From the NCBI RefSeq assembly GCF_003265705.1, contig NW_020312867.1:483866-547865 (forward strand): 64,000 bases of DNA, in the 5' to 3' direction. The notes beneath the pieces were generated by a model. It worked only from the letters and a program-made list of their open reading frames with translations, made no database searches and was not told the DNA's origin. This document shows, one piece after another, positions 56,430 to 64,000 of the stretch; within the stretch, counting starts at the first letter, position 1; each line of letters begins with the position of its first letter. Made by a program: the position numbers and the translations under genes. The DNA is from Callorhinus ursinus. Lineage: Eukaryota > Chordata > Mammalia > Carnivora > Otariidae.

Positions 56430-56945
56430 TTCCCAAGGCCCCTCCTTGGGTTTGATCAATTTGCCAGATTGGCTCACAGAACTCACAGAACTGTTGTATT
56501 CCCTAGATCACCAGTTTATTGTAAAAGAGTATGACTTCGGAACAGCCAGAGGGAAGAGCTGCCCAGGGTGAGGTATGGGGAAGAGCACCCTCTCTAGGTA
56601 CCACTGTCCCAGGACCTCCACGTGTTCTCTGAACCCACTGCTTTTGGGTCTTTATGGAGGCTTCATTACATCGTCATAATTGATTAAATCACTGGCTATT
56701 GGTGACTTGATTCAACCTCCAGCCCCTCTCCCCTCCCTGGAGTTGGGGAGGCTGGGGTCCTAAAAATCCCAACCCTGTAATCACTTGATTGATTTCTCCA
56801 GCGACCAGCCCCCATCTTTAGGCTACCTAAGGGCTTTCCAAAAGTCATCTCATTAACATGACAAAAGACACAAAGGGTTTTAGGGGATCCTTGCCAGGAA
56901 CATGATCAAAGACCAAATATATATTTCTTATTATAAATCACAATA
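56430..56945 (-). repeat. solitary retroviral-type LTR (ERVL-like), antisense
   Basis: 'gccagattggctcacagaac', 'ggtctttatggaggcttcat', 'taattgattaaatcactggc', 'aatcccaaccctgtaatcac', 'ttgccaggaacatgatcaaa' and 'accaaatatatatttcttat' match a common mammalian LTR in reverse complement. An AATAAA signal on the minus strand (56520-56515) lies near its 3' end, as expected for an LTR. Subfamily not assigned; no internal region present. Confidence 0.7.
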
Positions 56946-57300
56946 TCACACAAGCATTGTGCTAAACTCTTCCTGTGCCGTGCCCCCTTTCATTCATACA
57001 ACAACCCCACAACCTACATACCCTTGTCTCCATTTTAAGAACTGGGAGGTAGAGGGACGCCTGGGTGGCTCAGTTGTTAAGTGTCTGCCTTCCGCTCAGG
57101 TCATGATCTCAGGGTCCTGGGATCGAACCCCACATCGGGCTCCCTGCTTGGTGGGAAGCCTGCTTCTCCCTCTCCCACTCCCTCTGCTTGTGTTCCCTCT
57201 CTCGCTGTGTGTCTCTCTTTCAAATAAATAAAATCTTTAAAAAAAAAAAAGAACTCGGGGGTAGAGCCTCAGATGACACCAAGCAGCCTGCCTGCTGGAA
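56946..57300 (-). repeat. antisense MIR split by a SINEC
   Basis: Left part 56955-57036 ('agcattgtgctaaactcttc', 'cattcatacaacaacccca', 'cttgtctccattttaag') and right part after 57266 follow antisense MIR. Confidence 0.6.
57055..57248 (+). mobile_element. carnivore SINEC SINE
   Basis: Head 'acgcctgggtggctcagttg', body 'ggtcatgatctcagggtcct', 'gcctgcttctccctctccca', tail 'caaataaataaaatctttaa' plus poly-A. Flanked by 'aagaactgggaggtagag' (57037-57054) and 'aagaactcgggggtagag' (57249-57266), 16 of 18 matching. Confidence 0.96.
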
Positions 57301-57444
57301 TAAGTTTTAATTTCCAGTTTCTATTAACAATATTTTCATCTCTTCTGAAGGTTTCTGTGGATGGAACCCAAATGCCCTCGGTCAAGTTGAAAGTCAGTCT
57401 TTACCCTGGGCCCCCAGCTTCTTTTTACTCTTCATCATTGGATA

Positions 57445-57635
57445 AATGGGTATGCTATTGACACTTTTATGGCCATTACACTTTCTCCAACCAGAATGTT
57501 CTTTTCCTTCACAGATTTCTTTGTTTAGTATTTAGTGTCAATATTGCCCACTAGCATGCAAATTGCATGAGAGTGGGGCCATGACTCTGCTGGCCCAGTG
57601 TGTGGCCTATGGCAGGAACCCAGTAGATGGTCATG
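57445..57635 (+). repeat. L2 LINE 3' end fragment
   Basis: 'cactttctccaaccagaatg', 'gcccactagcatgcaaattg', 'catgagagtggggccatgac' and 'cccagtgtgtggcctatggc' follow the L2 terminus. Confidence 0.6.
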
Positions 57636-57734
57636 GTCACCAAAGGAAAGCATTCAGTGGGAAGTTGGCGGGTGGGGGGGGCTGGTGCCACACATCCCTT
57701 CTTGCACCTAGCTCAGAGTGGAGCCCCAGAAGCC

Positions 57735-57865
57735 TCAGCCTCAAGGATCACCTCTGTAAAGTGGGGTACGGTTAGTCCCCATGCAAGCTGATGACACAAT
57801 TAAAGCATTACAACAATATCTGGCATGTAGTAAGTGCTCATCTAAGGCAAGTTGTTACTATTCAG
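57735..57865 (+). repeat. MIR SINE 3' half
   Basis: 'cacctctgtaaagtggggta' and 'aatatctggcatgtagtaag' then 'tgctcatctaaggc' match the 3' half of MIR. Confidence 0.7.
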
Positions 57866-58079
57866 TCTCTCAGTGGATTGCCAGAATTATCCATTAGCAC
57901 TGCCCTATTTTCTATTGCACCATTTTCTATTGCAGCAGTTTATTCTGGGGTTTCAAGAAGGTTATAGGATCCTTCTAGGTAAGTCCTGAACATGCCTTGG
58001 GAATCCCTTCTGTATCCTTTAGTGCCACACAAATGGTCATGGACAAATATGTGAATGCTTCATGAGTTTTTATTTATTA

Positions 58080-58480
58080 TTTTTGCCTTGGTTCACTACA
58101 GAATTTAGAAAGTGTGTGAAAATAAAAGAAATAAGAAAAAATAATCACCCATAATTTCCACCACTACTCAGAAATAACGTAGGGTCTTCCCTCATCATCC
58201 TCCCAAATATATGTGTAATCACACTGTATAAACAACCTCATGACCTGTATTGTGTTTACATATTTACCCTACATTTTTCCCATAATATCATAAAACATAA
58301 TAAACATCATTTTAAGTGAGTCTATGATATGCTGCAACAATGTGACATCATTTGTTTATTCCCTTGTGGCTGGGCACTTAAGTCATTTCCAACTTTTTGC
58401 TAAGATGAATAATACTGCAGTTAACAGCTTTGTGCATACATTTTTTCTGCATTTAAAAAAATAGATATAACAGTGGGTCT
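58080..58480 (-). repeat. old antisense L1 fragment (tentative)
   Basis: 'aatcacccataatttccacc', 'caacctcatgacctgtattg', 'aacataataaacatcatttt', 'ttgtggctgggcacttaagt' and 'aagatgaataatactgcagt' follow an old antisense L1-associated sequence. Confidence 0.45.
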
Positions 58481-58544
58481 TATACTAGAATATTAATTAT
58501 ACCATTTCCAATTTCCATTTATTGTTCTCCCTTCTCTATGCTTC

Positions 58545-58705
58545 CAATAGGCCCCTCTGCTTCTCCTTTATAACCTCAGTGATTTCTTGTTTACACTCTC
58601 TCTTCCCTGCTGCCTCAAGAACAGCAGATATCTCCCATATCTGACCCAATGACTTGCTCATAGTAGTTGCTCAATAAATATTTTTGTATGCATGAATAAT
58701 AAATT
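58545..58705 (+). repeat. L2 LINE 3' end fragment
   Basis: 'cttgctcatagtagttgctc' then 'aataaatatttttgtatgca' is the L2 terminus, with a diverged upstream part. Confidence 0.65.
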
Positions 58706-58774
58706 AGGCAGACCAAGTTGGACTGCCACGATTACTATCTGCATAAACTCAAACAAACCCTTTCCCTTCTGTCC

Positions 58775-58890
58775 CATAGATGGGCATGCTCAGAAAGCTT
58801 CAGTGGCATGCCCAAGGTCACACCACTGGGGAGTGCTGGAGCACAGGCTTCCTGCCACACCCTCTGCTTGCACAGCGCAGTTCTACCTAT
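58775..58890 (-). repeat. MIR SINE, antisense
   Basis: 'gcatgcccaaggtcacacca', 'ctggggagtgctggagcaca' and 'ggcttcctgccacaccctct' follow antisense MIR ('cttgcccaaggtcacacagc'). Confidence 0.7.
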
Positions 58891-60084
58891 CACCACGCTC
58901 TCCTCTTGGTTCCCTGGGCACATTCACAGCTCTTCCTGCTCACACACTCAAACCACAGTCGCATCTCAGGATGTGACCCCAAACTCAGTCCAGAAGCCAT
59001 GTGGTGACAGATGACTGGCTTGAGGGGCTGACCATGAGCTCTCCATTCTCCCATGTCCGAATTCCAGCCAAAGGCACAGGAATGTGAGGCTGCCAGTGCC
59101 TCTCTTCAAGCCAGGGAAGATGCAAGAGCATGTCAGGTGATTAGCCAAAATACCAGCCTGAGGGCAGAGCCTCTGTCTGGGGTGATCTGACTTCTGGATG
59201 AATCTGAGACCAATGTGGACATTCTCCTCACCAAATAACTTACAGTCTCACTGTCCTGTGAGACTCGAGCAGACCAGGCCCCTTGAAGACCCATTCCCAT
59301 AAAATGGGGGGTAGAGGGCAGTGGGAGCCACTCAAGACTGCAGACTCTTCCACTCACAAATGCAGGAGACATTGGAGGGTGTCCCACATGAGGGAGTTAG
59401 GCTCAACCTCCCTGCACTTGGCTCTGCCTGAATCATCTGTTAAGGTATACTCTTCCATTTGAATTCCTATATTAGAGTAATTAATATGAATTTCACTTTA
59501 AGATCCCTGAGCATGTGGGAAATATAGTTACTTTGTTTTTCTAATTTCTGAGTAATTCTGATTCTTAACCGCATGCCAGTGAGATTGTGGGAAAGTTAAA
59601 CATAAGCATTAAAAAAAGCTTTTTCTCCTCTAAAAGACTTGTGGGGATATGGAAGGAGTTTCATAGTACAGAGTCTACTGAGGGAGCCTTCTAGAACCTA
59701 CTCTGAGTGTGTTGTTTTCTGTGGGAACCCTCAGTAATACTCCTTCCTTTCCTCCCCCTAGCACCACCACCTCAATGAGTTATAACTTCCTGAAACAGAA
59801 GTCAAAACGACTAAATGTTTGTGTGAGGGGATAGACTTGGGAGAGGCCTCCAGGCCTCTTCTGGTTTTGTCCAATAACACAAGGGAAGTAAGGGCTCACA
59901 GAAGTATAGGTTACCTTCTTGGAGCTGGAGAAGGGGAAAATTCAATGAGAAGAGAACCAAATTAACACCTCAGTTACACCTCAATAATTACAATAAACAT
60001 TGTTAAGCAAAATCAAGGAATAAAAAAATTGGTGCTTATCAAATCATTCAAGTGATCTATTCAATATTTTAATATCCATGCTGA
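58891..60084. other. unassigned DNA
   Basis: No repeat or gene recognised. Confidence 0.4.
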
Positions 60085-60091
60085 CAAGCTG

Positions 60092-60138
<47 letters not shown>

Positions 60139-60341
60139 GAGAGAGAGAGCGCATGCACACTAGAGAGTGTGAGCAGAGGCGGGGCAGAGGGAGAGGGAGA
60201 GGGAGACTCTTAAGCAGGCTCCATGCCCAGCACAGAGCCTGACATGGGGCTCAATCTCATGACCCTAAGATCATAACCTGAGCTAAAATCAAGAGTTGGA
60301 TGCTTGACCAACTGAGCCGCCCAGGTGCCCCAAGCTGACAT
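60085..60341 (-). mobile_element. carnivore SINEC SINE with expanded (CT)n
   Basis: Body about 60096-60330 in minus orientation: (CT)n at 60097-60130, T8, GA-rich run, body 'ctcatgaccctaagatcata' and head 'caactgagccgcccaggtgc'. Flanks 'caagctgatat' (60085-60095) and 'caagctgacat' (60331-60341), one mismatch. Confidence 0.93.
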
Positions 60342-61596
60342 CTCATTAACACAAATTCTCTCCGTCTCAGTGTCCCCTTGCAAATTCAGGCAACAAGATG
60401 GCCTCGAATCTCCTCGCCCTCCAAGTCCAACATCTTCCATTTCCCATCTCACTTCTGTCCCCTCCTCCAAGTGGCCATGACTGAGGTGCAGCCATCCCTC
60501 GGAACTGCCCCACTCTGACAGCGCAGTTTGAAATCCCATTCCCCATCTTTCTTAGCTCTCTTCCATGGACCCTACACATTTTCTCATCATGTCCTCGTTC
60601 AACCCAAGCAAAATTCTCCCTTTCTACTCAATCCTTGAAAGTCCCAGGGACTCCTGGTCAACTTGATCAAGAGCACTCCAGTCCCATTGCTTCTTAGTCC
60701 CTTCACATTACCCTCTCACTGAAAGCCACTGACCACGAGTGGGTTTTTTCCTGGCCCAACCACATGCTAGAGGAATTTAGAGCTCTGTGCCGGTGACATT
60801 CACCACAATGCACTGATGTGGCCCTCAGGCCTTCGCAGAGGTTGAGACATTTTTGCATTCACTTCCCATTGCTTTCCCAGTGCTATTTGGTTTCTCTGTC
60901 ATCATGCCTACACACCAGAGACTTCCAATAGATTTTATATCTTATTCCACACTCAAATAATTGAGAACAGCTGTCCAGATCACTGTTTCAGAAGGATCTT
61001 GAAGCAGAGGTGCAAGGATCGATTAGTCATGTCTGCCACAGGCATAGGTAAGAGATAATGGACTGTGTGGGAGCCACTTCTTTGCCATTCTGGCCCGAAA
61101 CACACGATAGTCCCGTGCTACAGAACTGCTCAGAATTCTGAAAGATTGAAACCACACAGGATGAGTTCCTGCAATCTGTCCTTCTTCCCCATCCCCTTCC
61201 TTCCTCCATATCAGAGAAAATTAATGTCTCCACTGAAGGCTACAGTTAAGCCAAGTTCTGTACTCTGGACCTCCCTGGGATGCTGTGTGTGGAGCATTTC
61301 ATCAGTGGCCGGTAAAGGCACAACAGCAAATACAATCTGGCTTTCCCCAGGCCTCAGCAACCAGCGGGTCCAAATTAGATCATGGGGGGCATGGCTGCTC
61401 CTCTCTGAACATTGTCACTTCCCCTCCAAAGGCTGACTCTGGCAATCAGTGCTTTTTGTGGCAAGCAACAGAAACTGCCTCCAATTTATACGGAAAAAGA
61501 AAAAAGAAAAAAAAAAAAGCAGGCTCAGAATTGCTGGAAAGTCGGGAGGAGCAGTTCCAGAACACAAACTGGAGAAAACTTGGCTATGTAGCTTCT
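60342..61596. other. unassigned DNA
   Basis: No gene recognised. A short A-rich tract is at 61493-61518. Confidence 0.4.
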
Positions 61597-62050
61597 ATTC
61601 ATTTCCTGTGGCCGAGCTAACAACGGTGACCAACTCGACAACTTTCAACAGCAGAAATGTGTTCTCTCATAGTTCTGGAAGCCAGACGTTCCAAATCAAG
61701 GTGGATTACCAGGCCACACTCTTTCCCAAGGTTTTAGAAGAATCTTTCTCTCACCTCTTCCAAATTCTGGGAGCTCCAGGCAGTCCTTGACTTGTGGCCA
61801 CGTCACTCCAATCTCTGCCTCCTGGCCTCACTGCCTCTTCCTCCATGTGTCTCCATCAGAACCCCCTCTGCCTATCTCTTAGAAGGGTATGTCTGGTTTC
61901 ATTGAGGGCTCACCTGGGTAGTCCAAGATAAACGCCTCCTCTCAGGATTCCTAACCTAAGGACCTAATCTGCTATAGGAGACAACATCCAGACACAGGTC
62001 CTGGGGATTTGATGGGGTCATCTTTGGGGGCCACCGTGCAGTCTGGTGTG
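61597..62050 (-). repeat. MLT1-type (MaLR/ERVL) LTR, antisense
   Basis: 'gttctctcatagttctggaa', 'gccagacgttccaaatcaag', 'gacttgtggccacgtcactc', 'caatctctgcctcctggcc' and terminal 'catctttgggggccaccgtg' match reverse-complement MLT1. Confidence 0.75.
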
Positions 62051-63164
62051 CAGCAATTCTCCAGGGCTGCCCTACTGGCATCCCCACTGAACATCTGCCG
62101 CCATCACTCCAAAGGGGTTCTCCCCAGTCACTGCTTCTTTGCATCCCCAGTTCTCCGTGCAAAGTCCGGAAGCAGAATGTCTGATGAGCTGAGCCCAGGT
62201 CACACACCCAGGCCCTCACCTCAAAGGAAGCCGGGGAAGGGGGTATTCGTGATTTGTGGCTCTCTAGTCAGAGGCAGGGTGTGCCCTGCCCCGTATCCCA
62301 TGCAGTGGAGACTCCCCCCATGCCCCGCATAACAGGGCGTCCATGTACTGGTCATGGAAAATGGCAAACATCCTCTAGACAATCCCAGATCTGCCATCCG
62401 GGCTTCCGGAAGCTTCCGGAAGCATGATCTCGCAGACAGCTCCTTCTCATTCTTTTTTTTTTTTTTCCCCTCTCGTTCTTCCATGCTGACTGCTCCTCAG
62501 GATTCCATGGCTCTGCTTGGGGGTAATGTCTTACCACAACCACTCTGGCCCCTGTCTGCTTTTGGCGTGCTGAAATCTATTAGACACATGCTTTCTGCTG
62601 ATAACCCCAAAGTCACAAATACTTGTCATACCAGCACATCTGTGAAGTCCTAGCCACCTTGCAGGCAGGCTGTGCTCTAAGCAAGGTGGGGGATGGTGGG
62701 GGGGAGGGGGCATCTCTCATCCCCACTTTGAGCAGCACTGTGTGCCCTGGGCCCGAATCACCAGGGCTTGTGCTGTGCCTGCAGCCCCTCTCCGTGATGC
62801 TGCTCAGAGAGGAGTCCTTGGGCTCGGCCCAGGAAGTCACTCTGAAAATCTGGACCCTCTCCTTGAATCCCTCTTCAGGACAGCTGCATGTGTCATCTCT
62901 TCCCTTTATCTCGTTTAGCCAAAAGCCCTCCTGTATATCATGTGCCTCCGTTCCTGACAGTCATCCCCCATATATAATCCTAAGCAGAGCAAAAACAGAT
63001 ATGGGCCAAATAAAGGTGTAAGCCAAGGGCTATGGAAGCACAAAGAAAATGAATGACTTGCAAGGCAGCGTGGAGGGTGCAGAATGTAAATTACCTTTAG
63101 AATGTGGGTGGTTAATCCCGTCTGTTCTGTGTCAAAGCACATCTGGACGTACCCCCCTCATCTC
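62051..63164. other. unassigned DNA containing a perfect palindrome
   Basis: No gene recognised. 62402-62423 is a 22-bp perfect palindrome described separately. Confidence 0.4.
62402..62423. promoter_or_regulatory. 22-bp perfect palindrome with paired ETS-type cores
   Basis: Two tandem copies of 'gcttccggaa' followed by 'gc'. The whole block equals its own reverse complement and presents the ETS core (C/A)GGAA(G/A) on both strands. Regulatory role is inferred only from the motif. Confidence 0.5.
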
Positions 63165-64000
63165 CAACTCAGCTGCCAGCATCATCTCACACCTGCAAGA
63201 CTGACCTCTGGCTTCCACCTGCCCCCTCTGCTGATCTTCCACCAGAAACCAAAGGAATGATTTCTTAAGTAAAATAGACAATGTTGTCTATCACTTAAAT
63301 CTTTTAAAAGCTTCCCAAGGCACTTAGGGTTGAATGGTGTCCCCAGAGAAAAGATACGTTGAATCCTAACCCCTAACACCTACAAATGGGGCATCAAGTT
63401 ATTTGGGGCTAGGTTCTTTGCAAATTTAATCGAGTCAAGATGAGGTCATTGGAGTGGGCCTGAGTCTAATATGACTGATGTCTTTATAACAAAAGGAAAA
63501 TATGGACACAGACCCAGACACGGAGGGAAGACAGAGTTAAGCTACACTGAGTCCAGGAACGCCTGGGGCCACCGGAAGCTGGAAGAGGCAAGGAAGGATC
63601 CTCCCCTAGAGGTTTGGAGGGAGTGGGGACCTGCCAACCCCTTGATTTCAGGCTAGCAGCCTCCAGAACTGTCAGAGGATACATTTCTATTGTGTGAAGT
63701 CGCCCAGTTTGTGCTACTCTGTAATGGCAGCCCCAAGAAACTAACACACCTGGGATACAATTCAAACCCCAGGTGGCTATATAGTCACACATGATCTGGC
63801 TCTGGACATTCCATCTTCATCTCCTGGCATTAAGAAAACAAAACAAAGCAAAACAAAACCTTCTTATGGTCCAGTTGGCTTTCCTGGAGTGTACCGTCTC
63901 TCCCACTTGGGCTTCTTAGAACCACCGTCCCAGCTGCTCAGTCTTTTCATACCTCTTATATCCGCCCCTCTTCATCCTTCACGTCTCAGTTTAAATGGCT
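63165..64000 (+). repeat. L2 LINE interrupted by an LTR and cut by the window edge
   Basis: Left part 63165-63325 ends in a diverged 'agcttcccaaggcacttag'. Right part 63753-64000 resumes 'gatacaattcaaaccccag', then 'cacatgatctggctctggac'. Together they are collinear with L2 ('ctccccattgcccttag' | 'aataaagtccaaactcc..catgatctggccc'). An A-rich tract (63834-63859) has been added. The element continues past 64000. Confidence 0.6.
63326..63752 (+). repeat. MLT1-type (MaLR/ERVL) solitary LTR
   Basis: Sense order: 'gggttgaatggtgtccccag', 'gaatcctaacccctaacacc', 'gatgaggtcattggagtggg', 'cctgagtctaatatgactga', 'ggacacagacccagacacgg', 'ccttgatttcaggctagcag', 'cctccagaactgtcagagg', 'taatggcagccccaagaaac'. 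Nearly complete and inserted in an L2. Confidence 0.88.

Noticed and set aside
1..64000. A novel defence, biosynthetic or mobile gene system
   Set aside because: The window is repeat-rich mammalian noncoding DNA. Apart from L1 and the CTAGE-like pseudogene I found no clustered coding sequence on either strand.

Overview
This window is mammalian genomic DNA with no intact protein-coding gene, RNA gene, CRISPR array or prokaryotic feature that I can support. The host is almost certainly a carnivoran. Nine tRNA-derived Can-SINE (SINEC) copies are present, and the long L1 matches the carnivore L1 type in its 5' end, ORFs and 3' UTR. The SINE copies have the bear/panda/mustelid/seal style of body and none has the canid SINEC_Cf or felid SINEC_Fc body, so I infer an arctoid carnivoran. 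Two runs of N (7828-8461 and 47035-47434) are assembly gaps.

Layout. 1-7083 is intergenic or intronic DNA with old repeats (MLT1-type LTR, L2, old L1) and a four-copy 24-bp minisatellite. 7084-14625 holds a structurally full-length LINE-1 in plus orientation, with an 18-bp target-site duplication, a YY1-like site at its 5' end, broken ORF1 and ORF2, a G-quadruplex motif in the 3' UTR and a polyadenylation signal. It sits in AT-rich DNA that looks like an older antisense L1. 15-48 kb is mostly unique sequence with scattered MIR, L2, hAT, Tigger, old L1, MaLR-like LTR and SINEC copies, several of them nested.

About 48.6-51.6 kb on the minus strand holds the most interesting item: a decayed, apparently intronless copy of a CTAGE/MIA2 (cTAGE5)-family coding sequence, split by an L1 fragment. 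It has many stops and frameshifts but keeps collinear similarity through the N-terminus, membrane segment, coiled coil and the start of the proline-rich tail. 52-64 kb returns to old L1, LTR, L2, MIR and SINEC copies, ending in an L2 interrupted by an MLT1-type LTR and cut by the window edge.

Nothing here works together as a pathway. The record is one of successive retrotransposition: ancient L2/MIR, then MaLR LTRs, hAT and Tigger DNA transposons and old L1s, then the CTAGE-type retrocopy, carnivoran SINEs and a comparatively young L1. Repeat family names come from recognising consensus features by eye, so subfamily names are deliberately avoided and boundaries are approximate (tens of bases) unless a duplication fixes them.
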